Source: Halohasta litchfieldiae
Lineage (GTDB): Archaea > Halobacteriota > Halobacteria > Halobacteriales > Haloferacaceae
Reading direction: 5' to 3'
DNA length: 64,000 nt
Assembly: GCF_002788215.1 (NCBI RefSeq)
Contig: NZ_CP024845.1
Location: 1,922,001 to 1,986,000 of the forward strand
The notes below the pieces were generated by a model, which saw only the letters and a list, made by a program, of their open reading frames with translations, was not told the DNA's origin and ran no database searches. How positions within the stretch are numbered: position 1 is the stretch's first letter; the number at the start of each line of letters is the position of its first letter. Shown in pieces: positions 1-7,884 of the stretch. The translations under genes and the position numbers were made by a program.

Positions 1-81
1 TGCTTCGCAGAGCTGGCGGACTGCCTGTGCATCGGTTACGGTCGCGCCGGTCGACGCCGTCGCTGCTTGGAGTGTTGCCAT
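1..81 (-). CDS. Plasmid-type hypothetical protein, partial (N-terminus only)
   Basis: Only the first 27 codons are inside the window; the gene runs off the left edge. It begins MATLQAATASTGATV and is closely similar to the start of the complete gene at 23846-24226 (MATLQAATTSTGAIV), including the following AVRxLCE segment, so the two are paralogues. A GAGGA ribosome binding site precedes the ATG at 79-81, and a T-tract/hairpin leader lies at 107-135, as at the paralogue. Function unknown. It shows that the window edge lies inside another copy of the 24-kb module. Confidence 0.8.
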   Translation of the reverse strand, partial: MATLQAATASTGATVTDAQAVRQLCEA

Positions 82-106
82 TGTTAGTCCTCGAGGGCAC
101 TTTCCT

Positions 107-135
107 ACCCCCGCACCCCTTCGGGGGGAATAAAA
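107..135 (-). promoter_or_regulatory. T-tract/hairpin leader element (copy 1)
   Basis: On the coding (minus) strand an AT-rich run (ATTTTATT) is followed by a 6-bp stem CCCCCG/CGGGGG with the loop AAGGGGTG, 26 bases before the ATG at 81. The same layout recurs before at least eleven other genes in this window. See the finding on shared hairpin leaders. Confidence 0.7.
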
Positions 136-424
136 TCGACTGCGAAGCTCTGTTGAAATAGACCTTCCATGACAATCCGTTGAGACGGTGCTGAATAGAG
201 CGCTCGTATCGGGAATGTCACACTTGTACTTTCCACATATTGTACTCCTTCCAGCACTGCGAGCGCTCTCTAGCTCTTTGCTTTCCTCGTTGCTGTCGAA
301 GAGCAGCGAAGCGAACGTGGCACGTCCATCCCGTGAACGCGTCGGACTCACCATTTCTCCTGACGTTTCGATCCAGACAAAGCTCGTGTGCGATGCTGAC
401 GGACTCGCTGTTGCGAGACCCGGC
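136..424. other. Gene-free stretch, possible IS remnant
   Basis: No credible gene. The short sequence CTCTGTTGAAATAGACC near 148-165 resembles the ends of some haloarchaeal IS5-type elements, but no partner end or transposase is seen, so an IS scar is only a possibility. The short open frames here lack haloarchaeal composition. Confidence 0.35.
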
Positions 425-1681
425 TCAGTTGGCCAGTGCCACTAGTGTCCCGCCGCTCTCTCTGTCGAGGGTGAAGTCCCAAAGGACCGGAACGTAGAGC
501 CGTCCGCCCGCTGCGACCGCGTCGTAGCCGATGTTACCGGGTTGTTCGCGTTGCCAGCGGACCTCCCCGTTCCGGCGGTCGACGGCGAACGTGTTCGCCG
601 GCTCATCAAGTCCCGGCTTCTCAGTAGTGACGATGACAGACCGTTCGGTCACGAGCGGGCGAGTCCGGAGGAAGACGCCCTCCTCGGAGGCAAGGGAGAC
701 ACGCCAGCGCTCGGTGCCATCCGCGGTGTCGAGCGCCACCAGCGCCCCGTCATCGATCGGGAGGTAGAGCCGGTCCCCGTCGGTCGAGACGCCGGCTGTC
801 GATCGTACGGGGGCCGTCCAGCGAACCTCCCCGGTCGCGGCCGACAGCGCGTGGAGCCGGTCGCCAGGGATGTATGCGTCGCCATCGACCACGGTTGGGG
901 TGTCGAAGTCGGTCTCTCCGGGTGCGTACCGCCACTCCGTCAGCGGGTCCCCAACAGTGCCGGGCTGGATGGCGACGACGCTCCCAAGCACCCGTGTCGT
1001 GTAGAGGACGTAGCCGCTGCCAGCCGCGGGGGCGGCCGTCGAGAATCGGTCGTCGCCGGTGGTGTAGGTCCAGCCTTCTTGGCCGCGCGTGTCGAGCGCC
1101 AGCAGCGTCTCACCAGTAGAGGCGAATACCCGATCATCGCGGCCGAGGACTGCCTCGTTCACCGATCCGGAAGTTTCCCGACTCCACCGCGGACTCCCGT
1201 CGCGGGCGTCGAGCGCGTACACCCCATCTAGGCCGCCGACGTACACAGAGCCGCGGTGGACGACCGGGGGACACCCAGATGACCCGCCGCCTCCACCCGG
1301 CAGCGTCCGCCGCCAGCGTTCTTCGCCGCCCCCGTCGAGGGCGAGCACTGTGCCAGCTTCGCCCGACTCCGGGGCTGGCCCGGCGTGAACGAACACTCGA
1401 TCCTCGACCACGGCCGGGGAGGTCAGGCCACCCTCGAAGTTGACCGACCAGACCGGGTCGGGATCATCAACCCGGACCTCGGGGGCGAACCCCGCATGAC
1501 CGGGTGTGCGACCGAACTGCGCCCAGCCGCGTTCCTCACCGGGAATCGGGTCAGTTGTCGTCTCAGTAGTTCGGGGCCAGCCTCCGCCGAACCGCTCGGT
1601 TGAGCAGCCGGCGAGGGCGGCGCTACTGGCGGCCCCGATGGTCGCGAGTAGTCGGCGTCTCGTATGGAGGGTCACTGTCAC
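425..1681 (-). CDS. PQQ-binding-like beta-propeller lipoprotein, Tat-exported
   Basis: About 417 residues. The N-terminus TRRRLLATIGAASSAALAGC is a twin-arginine signal ending in a lipobox (LAGC), so the protein should be exported folded and lipid-anchored outside the cell. The rest is a series of repeats of the form VYALDARDGSPRW, VVALDTADGTERW and TFAVDRRNGEVRW, typical of eight-bladed PQQ-like propellers. No enzyme signature is visible; it may be a scaffold or binding protein. I chose a GTG start near 1681 because an AT-rich TATTTTC box lies about 25 bases upstream; GTG at 1675 is an alternative. It sits between two pieces of a module that are only 91 bases apart in the intact copy (24226-24318), so it looks inserted. 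Confidence 0.85.
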   Translation of the reverse strand: MTVTLHTRRRLLATIGAASSAALAGCSTERFGGGWPRTTETTTDPIPGEERGWAQFGRTPGHAGFAPEVRVDDPDPVWSVNFEGGLTSPAVVEDRVFVHAGPAPESGEAGTVLALDGGGEERWRRTLPGGGGGSSGCPPVVHRGSVYVGGLDGVYALDARDGSPRWSRETSGSVNEAVLGRDDRVFASTGETLLALDTRGQEGWTYTTGDDRFSTAAPAAGSGYVLYTTRVLGSVVAIQPGTVGDPLTEWRYAPGETDFDTPTVVDGDAYIPGDRLHALSAATGEVRWTAPVRSTAGVSTDGDRLYLPIDDGALVALDTADGTERWRVSLASEEGVFLRTRPLVTERSVIVTTEKPGLDEPANTFAVDRRNGEVRWQREQPGNIGYDAVAAGGRLYVPVLWDFTLDRESGGTLVALAN

Positions 1682-1784
1682 TACTGCTGTAGCCGAGAAA
1701 ATAATGCTGTCGACAAAGTCAGAGGATTCCAACAGAACCGATTGAGAGAGAGGCTAAATCGGTGCTGTTCGACCGAGCCTTTCC

Positions 1785-1976
1785 TCAGGATTCGGCCTTG
1801 GTGTTTGCTTTCTCCGAAGTACCTGGCCGAGTGAGCAGTCCTACTTGTTCCAGAAGCGTCGTGGCCTCAACGACTCGCTCTCGGTCGGGAGAGTCCAGTT
1901 GCTCGATATCGATGCTGTTGAGGTTGCTGAGTGCGCGATGCAGTCGGTATCCTGGTGTGTCTCGCGGGTCCATCAT
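1785..1976 (-). CDS. Small helical hypothetical protein, paralogue of 24318-24506
   Basis: 63 residues. The core GYRLHRALSNLNSID...DRERVVEATTLLEQVGLLTRPG matches the gene at 24318-24506 (GYRMHRILSNLNRLD...DRERVETARDLLEEVSLLTRPG). The longer frame to 2105 reads through the inverted repeat at 2052-2095 and is unlikely to be coding, so I start at the ATG pair 1971-1976, matching the paralogue. A weak hairpin with A-tract (plus strand 1986-2008) precedes it. No domain recognised; predicted all-alpha. Probably a remnant of a second element copy that may still be expressed. Confidence 0.7.
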   Translation of the reverse strand: MMDPRDTPGYRLHRALSNLNSIDIEQLDSPDRERVVEATTLLEQVGLLTRPGTSEKANTKAES

Positions 1977-2051
1977 GTACGCCTCCGCCGACTTCTGGCG
2001 CAGAAAAACGAAGCAGGTACGCTGATGTCTCCCGCTGAAGCCCTGCACCAG

Positions 2052-2095
2052 CCTTAACCAACAGACTTCGTGTAGGCATCCTGTGTTGGTTAAGG
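2052..2095. repeat. Inverted repeat CCTTAACCAACA / TGTTGGTTAAGG (copy 1)
   Basis: Two perfect 12-bp arms at 2052-2063 and 2084-2095 around a 20-bp spacer. It begins 20 bases after the stop of the minus-strand fragment at 2115. Three more copies with conserved arms and different spacers occur at 13180, 15747 and 24583, each just after a minus-strand stop codon. Confidence 0.85.
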
Positions 2096-2114
2096 TGTTG
2101 TTCAACCGATTATC

Positions 2115-2348
2115 CTACTCGGGGTCTGGTCCGTGACGAGGTGACTGACACACCCGGCACTCCCACATTGGCTGGCCAGACCATTCGTCATCTGGGAGCG
2201 GCTCGAACTCCTGGAACTGATGTTCAGTCGTTCGACCGCACTTGCGACATTCAAGACGTGTTTTCGAGGGAGCGTTGGGTTGACGATTCTCGGACTGGTC
2301 GTCGTCGACGGAACGCTGAAGTGCAATCGCTGGCACTAACCAGACGTG
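2115..2348 (-). pseudogene. C-terminal fragment of the zinc-ribbon protein seen at 24645-25538
   Basis: The frame VWLVPAIALQRSVDDD...CRKCGRTTEHQF...GQPMWECRVCQSPRHGPDPE aligns with the last ~90 residues of the protein at 24645-25538 (VWLVPAMALTEST...CQNCGRATDHRF...GQPIWECRVCGSARYGPSLA). It keeps the two CxxC pairs. Homology starts right after a stop codon at 2349-2351, and an IS begins about 100 bases further on, so roughly the first 200 residues are missing. A GTG at 2334-2336 could start a 73-residue peptide, but a broken gene is the simpler reading. Confidence 0.8.
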
Positions 2349-2449
2349 TTAAGTTGCGAATGACACAGAATGTTCACGACCTATTTTCACAAGAAATCGC
2401 TAAGATATGATCCCTCAAACATGAGTACTCATCAATATTTATCTAGTAT

Positions 2450-3518
2450 GAGGGTGTCATAGAATAGTTCTCATAGCGTGATGACGGTGCTTCCTGGATT
2501 GTCTCCGCGTTCGTCGTTGGTGATCGCAATAACGAGACGAAGGCACAGCGCGAGGAACACTTGTGCTCGTGCGTGGACGCGGCCTCGGGCGCGAACGTGC
2601 CCGAGGCCGCAGTCCTTGACGGCGTCGTTGGTTCGTTCGACTCCACTCCGGCGGTTGTACGTCTCGTCTAGCGTCGATTGCTTCAGCTGAACGTCCTCGC
2701 TGTGTTCGTCGATGCGGGCTTCGACCCTGTACTCGATGTCTTTCGGATCGTCGGTGTTTCGTGCGTTGTACGGAGCGACTGGCACGACCCCTGCGGCCAG
2801 CAGGTGGTCGTGCCAGCCGAGCGTGTCGTAGGCGCTGTCTCCAAGCATCCAGATCGGTTTCTCGACGGCGAGCGCGTCACACGTGACGCGCATCGCCGTC
2901 TCCTCTGGCGCTTGCTTGCTCTCGGTGAACTCCGCGGCAATCGGGATCTTTTGCCCGGTCGAGACGATCGTACAGCCGTAGCCGTGGTAGTACTCTTCGG
3001 CGGTTGGATCGTAGCCTTTCGACGCGTCTTGGTCGGCGGGCATCGTCCTCACGTCGGTGGAATCGATGGAGTAGGTCAAGTCGAGCAGGCCGCGGCAGGC
3101 GGCCTGCTCGACGAGGCGGTCGAAGACCTCGTCGACGACGTGTTCGAGGTCGGTGAGGAAGCGATCGACCGCGTCTCTCGACGGCGGTCGATCGAAGCCA
3201 CAGCTGAGCCAGACGACCGTGTTCTGGAGTTCTCGCGTGACTGGACGGATGCCGTAGACGTTCTTGTAGTAGCAGTGCAGGAACGCTCGGAAGAGTGCTG
3301 GTGGGTGATGATCTCGTGTTCGCCCCCGGCGAGCGGGGGCGAACACATCGAATTCTTCGAGAAAGTCGAACTCAAGATGCTCGAACAACGCGAGCGTCTC
3401 GGTCGCCATTACATTGAAGAACTCGTCGATAGAAGTCTCCTCTTGCAGGATGCTGGCGCTCGTAGACACAGTTCCAACATCCTGCGTCTTCGTGTGTGAC
3501 GCTTTCTATGACACCCTC
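2450..3518 (-). mobile_element. Insertion sequence with DDE transposase (IS4/IS5 superfamily)
   Basis: Perfect 15-bp terminal inverted repeats (GAGGGTGTCATAGAA at 2450-2464; its complement at 3504-3518) enclose one transposase gene. The bases flanking the two ends do not form a target-site duplication (TCTAGTAT on the left, CTACAATG on the right). That suggests flanking DNA was lost after insertion, in line with the truncated gene on the left. Confidence 0.85.
2471..3469 (-). CDS. IS4/IS5-superfamily transposase
   Basis: 332 residues, length normal for such transposases and apparently intact. DDE catalytic residues can be placed: D136 in SIDSTDVR, D211 in LGDSAYD and E278 in RRSGVERTND. The start is GTG at 3469 just inside the right inverted repeat. 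The coding sequence carries a perfect 11-bp palindromic stem at 3319-3345 (GTTCGCCCCCG and its complement, 5-base loop), about 125-150 bases into the message, which could affect translation. The enzyme would cut and paste its own element. Confidence 0.88.
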   Translation of the reverse strand: MSTSASILQEETSIDEFFNVMATETLALFEHLEFDFLEEFDVFAPARRGRTRDHHPPALFRAFLHCYYKNVYGIRPVTRELQNTVVWLSCGFDRPPSRDAVDRFLTDLEHVVDEVFDRLVEQAACRGLLDLTYSIDSTDVRTMPADQDASKGYDPTAEEYYHGYGCTIVSTGQKIPIAAEFTESKQAPEETAMRVTCDALAVEKPIWMLGDSAYDTLGWHDHLLAAGVVPVAPYNARNTDDPKDIEYRVEARIDEHSEDVQLKQSTLDETYNRRSGVERTNDAVKDCGLGHVRARGRVHARAQVFLALCLRLVIAITNDERGDNPGSTVITL

Positions 3519-3577
3519 CTACAATGATGATCAGTGTGTCTCACGGAATCAAAAAGCCCAGCAGCACACAACCCCCA

Positions 3578-3751
3578 ATGACTGAGACACTCGCCGACAA
3601 GTATCCGGGGGCCGCCCCGTTTATCCAGGAAGCTGTCAACGAAACCCGGCGAGTGACTGCCACCCTACTCCGCGAGTTTCAGACGGGGAGAGTCACTGTC
3701 ACTGCCTCGTTCAAGGATTTGTTTCTCGATGAGCCGGTCAATTGCCTCTGA
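3578..3751 (+). CDS. Short ORF, possibly a truncated gene start
   Basis: The first ~35 residues (MTETLADKYPGAAPFIQEAV...TATLLREF) look like real haloarchaeal coding sequence. The remainder overlaps the 3' end of the oppositely oriented gene at 3665 and looks like shadow. I do not recognise it. It may be the start of a gene cut by the rearrangement that brought in the nucleotidyltransferase pair. Low certainty. Confidence 0.3.
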   Translation: MTETLADKYPGAAPFIQEAVNETRRVTATLLREFQTGRVTVTASFKDLFLDEPVNCL

Positions 3752-4549
3752 GACAGCTTGCTGATCATCATCTGAAAGCGCCCGCACGTTCGAGAGCACA
3801 GACTCTCGAATAGACGCGTCATCGTGTAGGCCATCGTCAATCGCGCCCAGTACGAAGTACTCAGTCTCAAATTCGGTTGCGAGCGAACTGATACGCGTTG
3901 TGAACGATGTTGGGAGACCAGAGAGCGATTGGACTGCGGTTTCGATAGCGAACAACGGGTGGGATCGGTCGCGGATGTGGCGTGCCTCAGTCGAACTCGT
4001 ATTGAACGGGCGTTGTTCCTCTATCTCTTCGATGATTGCTTCGTACGTCAGGCCGCGTTGCGCGTACATTCGCATGTCTTCGATATCTCGCTGTCTTCCA
4101 CTTCCCAAGTCACCACCGGACACTGCTTTCAGCAAGAACATGTCTTCGTCAGCAAGTACGTACGCGGTCACGTGCTCACCGGTCCAGAATTCATCTGCTC
4201 GGTCACGCATTCGTGTCGTGATCCACACCTTTCCGACGACTTGCCGTTCGAACAGGTCAACCCGGAGGCCTCGATCCGGGTGACGTAGTTCGATTGTTTT
4301 CCCGACTCCGTCGAATGATTCGGTTGGTTCGTCAATCACCTCGAAGCCGTGCTGTTGAAGCGTCTGCTGAACGTGCTCGAATTCGGTAGTGACGGCGAGC
4401 GCGAGGTCGATGTCTTCGGTCTGGTCTTTGAGTCCGTGGACCGTCATCGCAGACCCACCCAATAGGTACACGGCAACTGGTTCTGAAAGCCATCCGTCAA
4501 ACTCAGCGAGAAACTCCGTGATCGCTTCGCCGCCAGTAAATACGGTCAT
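3665..4549 (-). CDS. Nucleotidyltransferase-fold protein (AbiEii/DUF6036-like)
   Basis: 294 residues. The nucleotidyltransferase signature is clear: GGSAM at 31-35 followed by TEDID with the paired acidic residues D46 and D48. Such minimal nucleotidyltransferases next to an HTH partner often act as toxin-antitoxin or abortive-infection pairs (AbiEi/AbiEii, MNT-like). The upstream gene at 4551 ends one base before this start, so the two are co-transcribed. The C-terminal third is helical with no recognised motif. A nucleotide-transferring toxin is the leading idea, but neither substrate nor toxicity can be read from the sequence. Confidence 0.75.
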   Translation of the reverse strand: MTVFTGGEAITEFLAEFDGWLSEPVAVYLLGGSAMTVHGLKDQTEDIDLALAVTTEFEHVQQTLQQHGFEVIDEPTESFDGVGKTIELRHPDRGLRVDLFERQVVGKVWITTRMRDRADEFWTGEHVTAYVLADEDMFLLKAVSGGDLGSGRQRDIEDMRMYAQRGLTYEAIIEEIEEQRPFNTSSTEARHIRDRSHPLFAIETAVQSLSGLPTSFTTRISSLATEFETEYFVLGAIDDGLHDDASIRESVLSNVRALSDDDQQAVSEAIDRLIEKQILERGSDSDSPRLKLAE

Positions 4550-4550
4550 G

Positions 4551-5138
4551 TCAGGCGACCCCGTACTGGTCTTTCAACGCGGCGTATTCCCGACTGTTCG
4601 GAATACTTGGTTCCCCGTCGTCTGTGGCGTCGAAGTTCCCTTTGATGAACCGGTACATTCGTTCAATTTCCTCCTCGATGCCGTACCACATTGCGGTCTC
4701 GATCAACTCGGCTTCGCTGATCTGTTCCTGTTCGATGAGAAGCATCGCGTAACTCACTCGCCGTGACCCCGCCTCAAGAACGAGTGTGTGACAGACGATA
4801 TCTGCAGGAGTGAGTTGGTCATCTGGCGCGTACCAGAATGCCGGCTCCCCTGCAAGGAAGAATTGCAGGTCATACGTGTGGAATGCTGCTAACCCGGTCA
4901 TGTCCCACTCGGGAGCGCGCTGGAGTGCGTCAGTGTCGTCTGCGGTTTGCACCCGGACGAGTGCGCGGGTTGGGTCGCACCACTCTATCGTGGCACTTGG
5001 AGCGATTGTTCGAACCCTGGTTCGGTGTTCGTGTGTGACGACCGCCTGAGCGAAGTCACGTAACGGCTGAAGATCGTCGGTGAGGGCATATTCTGGCCCG
5101 GAAGGAGCTAACATCGCCCGGTTCTTGAGTGGTCCCAA
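4551..5138 (-). CDS. Partner of the nucleotidyltransferase; regulator that has probably lost its HTH
   Basis: Up to 195 residues from a TTG at 5138, or 187 from ATG at 5114. The body (EYALTDDLQPLRDFAQAVVTH ... IEEEIERMYRFIKGNF) resembles the ligand/partner domain that follows a winged helix in haloarchaeal proteins encoded with such nucleotidyltransferases. The frame is closed by a TAG at about 5197, leaving no room for a full helix-turn-helix, while the other frames of 5139-5340 show coding-like text. I infer N-terminal loss by frameshift or deletion. If the HTH is the DNA-binding antitoxin part, autoregulation may be gone. Confidence 0.6.
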   Translation of the reverse strand: MGPLKNRAMLAPSGPEYALTDDLQPLRDFAQAVVTHEHRTRVRTIAPSATIEWCDPTRALVRVQTADDTDALQRAPEWDMTGLAAFHTYDLQFFLAGEPAFWYAPDDQLTPADIVCHTLVLEAGSRRVSYAMLLIEQEQISEAELIETAMWYGIEEEIERMYRFIKGNFDATDDGEPSIPNSREYAALKDQYGVA

Positions 5139-5358
5139 GGCTTTGTGAACGGCTTGGACTAGGACTGTAACCGCCTCTGTACAGCGTGTCGTGTCCTAGC
5201 AGAATCCCGATGTCCATCCCGCATCAGCTTCGGCACCGACACAGCGACGGCCACCGCTACAGGCTGAGTTTCCTCAGATAGAAGCCCCCAAAGTCGACAT
5301 GGTGACCAGTCGGTCGCACAGGGAGATCATTCACCTGTAGCCAAAGGCGGATGGCCCG
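5139..5358 (-). other. Degenerate coding-like DNA upstream of the truncated regulator
   Basis: Minus-strand frames give short protein-like runs (VDFGGFYLRKLSL, PKLMRDGHRDSARTRHAVQ) that switch frame at stops. This fits a gene end or HTH region broken by small indels. No intact gene is visible. Confidence 0.35.
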
Positions 5359-5817
5359 TTACTCTTCGACGTCGAGTTCGAACTGTTCGTTTTCAGTGAC
5401 CGCATTTAGTACGACATTCGTGTTCGACTCCCGTATGTCCGCGTCAGTGAGGATGGATTTGATCTGATCGTTCATATCATCGGTGTCGGTGAATTTCCCG
5501 ACTGCGATGATGTCAGCATCGCCGGTGACTTCATACACGCTCACTATCTGGTCTTTTTGCCGAAGTTTCTCAGTAACCTCCGGGAGTGCGTGCCCCTCGA
5601 CTTTGAGCTGAAGGACGGCCGTTACGTCATAACCCAACTTGTTGTAATCGACGATTGGTGTGTATCCTCGCACTGCGCCTTCGTCCTCGAGATCACGAAG
5701 ATGATTAGAGACAGTCGTTACAGAAACGTCGAGTTCCTCCCCCAGACTTCGGAGACTGGCGCGACCGTCTCCGAGCAGAGCGTTCACCAGTTCGCCATCA
5801 AGATTTTCATATGTCAT
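5359..5817 (-). CDS. Lrp/AsnC-family transcription regulator
   Basis: 152 residues from ATG 5815-5817. The N-terminal HTH (residues ~8-55: [20 protein letters not shown] followed by [19 protein letters not shown]) precedes an RAM/SAM ligand-binding domain ([17 protein letters not shown] ... [15 protein letters not shown]). Members of this family form octamers and respond to amino acids. A TATA-like box at 5841-5853 puts the transcription start about at the ATG, so the message is probably leaderless, as usual for haloarchaea. The longer GTG start (5826) is less likely. The target genes are not evident from the neighbours, which are all of unknown function. Confidence 0.88.
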   Translation of the reverse strand: MTYENLDGELVNALLGDGRASLRSLGEELDVSVTTVSNHLRDLEDEGAVRGYTPIVDYNKLGYDVTAVLQLKVEGHALPEVTEKLRQKDQIVSVYEVTGDADIIAVGKFTDTDDMNDQIKSILTDADIRESNTNVVLNAVTENEQFELDVEE

Positions 5818-5840
5818 TACATTCACCCACGTTTTGCAGG

Positions 5841-5853
5841 TTTATAATATAAC
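5841..5853 (-). promoter_or_regulatory. TATA box of the Lrp-family gene
   Basis: On the minus strand the sequence GTTATATTATAAA lies about 27-30 bases before the ATG at 5817, the normal distance for an archaeal TATA element feeding a leaderless transcript. Confidence 0.6.
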
Positions 5854-6070
5854 GGACGTCCACTATATTGATCTGAACCCAACTAAAAGCGAATAGTAGT
5901 CAACAATCGCTAGAGGTAATGAGTGGTCTGGGTAGTCGGCTAGCTTGATCGAGTGATCCACTGTCGGACGCAATTGAGGCGTGTCGACATCAACTCTATT
6001 GCTCTTGGCTAGTAGTCTTCTATGCTCCGGATTATTGCGCTAATCGGGTCGAGCTATCGAGGTGATGCTC

Positions 6071-6397
6071 TCAATTGCCCTCAACAGAGTCAAATACGTC
6101 AGTGAAGTCTTGAACAAGCTCTTGTTTCGACCGGTCATCAGCGTGGGATTGTATCGGCGTCTCCCAGCATTCGATCGTGAGTGTTTGTGCGTTCGATATC
6201 TGAGCCGGATCTGTTGTCACATTGAAAATCGCCGTCTGATAGATAGCAAGGACTCGGCGATCATGGACACTAACGTAATCGATGCTAGCCCGATTCAGAA
6301 CTGCTGGAATATCCGTGGGACCAGAGAGAGATACCGAGACGGTTGGAGAATCCGGGTCACCCATACCATCGATTCTCACATCAGACGGATAAACCAT
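6071..6397 (-). CDS. Hypothetical protein (DUF7344/HalOD1 not detected)
   Basis: 108 residues, acidic, with haloarchaeal composition. Segments such as ASIDYVSVHDRRVLAIYQTAIFNVTT suggest a small mixed alpha/beta domain. No signal peptide, membrane segment or metal-binding motif. It reads in the same direction as 6434 and 6886 and may share a transcript with them. Function unknown. Confidence 0.6.
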   Translation of the reverse strand: MVYPSDVRIDGMGDPDSPTVSVSLSGPTDIPAVLNRASIDYVSVHDRRVLAIYQTAIFNVTTDPAQISNAQTLTIECWETPIQSHADDRSKQELVQDFTDVFDSVEGN

Positions 6398-6433
6398 CTG
6401 TGCTGGAGAGCCTCGAGGTACTCGCGTTGACCG

Positions 6434-6670
6434 TTAGACAAACGCCTGCGTCCGCTCTGCTGTGTGCTTGCTGACGACCTCGTTGACACCCTCGCGATCA
6501 AGCATCGCTTTGTGGAGCGCTTCCTCGATTGTTCTCAGCTCGCTTATCTCGTCGGCATCGTCGATTCCTTCCTCCCATGCTTCGCGTTCACCGGGTCGGA
6601 GGACTCCACGGTCGTCGAGCGCGGCGACCAGCTCGTACAGATCCTTGGAATACGCAGACAACTGCGCCAT
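6434..6670 (-). CDS. Small helical hypothetical protein
   Basis: 78 residues, highly charged and predicted all-helical (KDLYELVAALDDRGVLRPGE ... IEEALHKAMLDREGVNEVV). The start ATG at 6668-6670 lies behind an AT-rich stretch (AGATCTAAGCCATATACAG on the minus strand) that could hold a promoter. No family recognised. It is followed 36 bases later by the gene at 6071. Confidence 0.65.
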   Translation of the reverse strand: MAQLSAYSKDLYELVAALDDRGVLRPGEREAWEEGIDDADEISELRTIEEALHKAMLDREGVNEVVSKHTAERTQAFV

Positions 6671-6885
6671 ATCCCATTTTCCATTCTGTATATGGCTTAG
6701 ATCTTTCTTTCAGACTCGAATCCGTTCACTGTGATATCAAGTAGAGTTCAGCAGACGATTGTGAGCAGTACGTGAGAAAACTGGTCGTCCAACTGGGTTG
6801 ATACTCTTGGTCGGTAGCGGGAACACCCACGTCAGGGCCGACGTCAACCGTAACGTGTCCCCCATCGTCACGTCACTGGACCAGC

Positions 6886-7884
6886 TCACCGGTCCGATCT
6901 CGATGGCGTGTGATACGACTGTCCAGACTTGAACTCAGTCAGTTCCTCGATCCGCAATTCGAGCTCTTCGACTTCATCGCGAAGCTGGTCGACGCCGTCG
7001 GAATCGCTCGCCGCGAGCTGGTCTTTGAGGCCCTGGAGCCGTGTCTCCTTTCGATCTTCGTCCACCTCGGCTTTCCGAACGTACTCGGTTTCTTCAGTCT
7101 CGTAGACATCGCTTTCAGCAACATCAGTCACCTCGAGGGCATCGTCAACTTTCCCGCGGTCAACGCTCACCACCCGGTCACGGTCGATCCCAGCTGATTG
7201 GAGCGTGTCCAGCACTTCGTCGTCATCTTTGAGCGAGCGATTCGTCCGAGCAGTCCGCTGGACCGAGCCGTATGATCCCGAGACAGGGCGGTCGTGATGG
7301 AGTCGGTCTAAGAGCGTGTCAGCAATTTCCTTGCGGAGATCGTCGGCATCCCGTTGGACATCCGAGAGCAAGGTATACAGGTCGATGAGCGTCCCTGTCT
7401 CGACATCTTCGAGCGCCTCCACCTCGTGGCGTTCAAGCGCGTCGACAAGCAAGAGCGCATCCGCGTAGACGTCGAGATCTGGCACCGCTCGTTCGTCGAG
7501 AGCAGGATCAGGCACAGAGGAAGGGTCCTCATCAAGTAACAGTGAGGTGGTTGGCTCTTCGGTCTCGATAATCACACCTCGGTCGTCGTTCACCTCGAAT
7601 CGTGGATGGAGACTCAACACCGTCGGGTATGGATCCGCATCGGGTGGGAGTCGGTCGAGGTCAAATCCGTCGTGAGAGTCAGAGACCCGCCGATATAGCG
7701 TCTCGAACTGATCTTTTAGAAGAGGTCGCGACTCACCGCTGTCTGTGAACCTGATGATGACACGGTGTTCCTGGACGCCAGTGATCTGAAACCGGTCGTT
7801 CGAGAGTGGGGTTCGGAACGTGGCTCCTTCCGGGAGCTCATCCAACCGCTCAAGGAGATTGTGCCAGCTGACCCGAAACGACAT
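6886..7884 (-). CDS. Large hypothetical protein with C-terminal coiled coil
   Basis: About 332 residues from ATG at 7884 (MSFRVSWHNLLERLDELPEG); the upstream ATG at 7929 gives a less typical extension. The first ~80 residues look like a small beta domain (FRTPLSNDRFQITGVQEHRVIIRF). The middle is acidic. The last 100 residues hold a KDDDEVLDTLQSAGIDRDRV segment, then a heptad-rich coiled coil (DQLRDEVEELELRIEELTEF). No catalytic motif. The architecture would suit a DNA- or membrane-associated structural factor of a plasmid, but the function is unknown. Confidence 0.75.
   Translation of the reverse strand: MSFRVSWHNLLERLDELPEGATFRTPLSNDRFQITGVQEHRVIIRFTDSGESRPLLKDQFETLYRRVSDSHDGFDLDRLPPDADPYPTVLSLHPRFEVNDDRGVIIETEEPTTSLLLDEDPSSVPDPALDERAVPDLDVYADALLLVDALERHEVEALEDVETGTLIDLYTLLSDVQRDADDLRKEIADTLLDRLHHDRPVSGSYGSVQRTARTNRSLKDDDEVLDTLQSAGIDRDRVVSVDRGKVDDALEVTDVAESDVYETEETEYVRKAEVDEDRKETRLQGLKDQLAASDSDGVDQLRDEVEELELRIEELTEFKSGQSYHTPSRSDR

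Noticed and set aside
107-135. Hairpins read as rho-independent terminators of the minus-strand genes
   Set aside because: The T-tract comes before, not after, the stem on the transcribed strand; read on the plus strand the stem is followed by A, so the bacterial-type arrangement does not fit either direction.
542-1231. Long plus-strand frame opposite the propeller lipoprotein gene
   Set aside because: It is the mirror of a GC-rich coding region with third-position bias; the minus-strand protein has clear propeller repeats and a signal sequence.
2678-3499. Plus-strand frame of 273 codons across the IS
   Set aside because: Shadow of the transposase gene, whose DDE residues and position between inverted repeats are clear.
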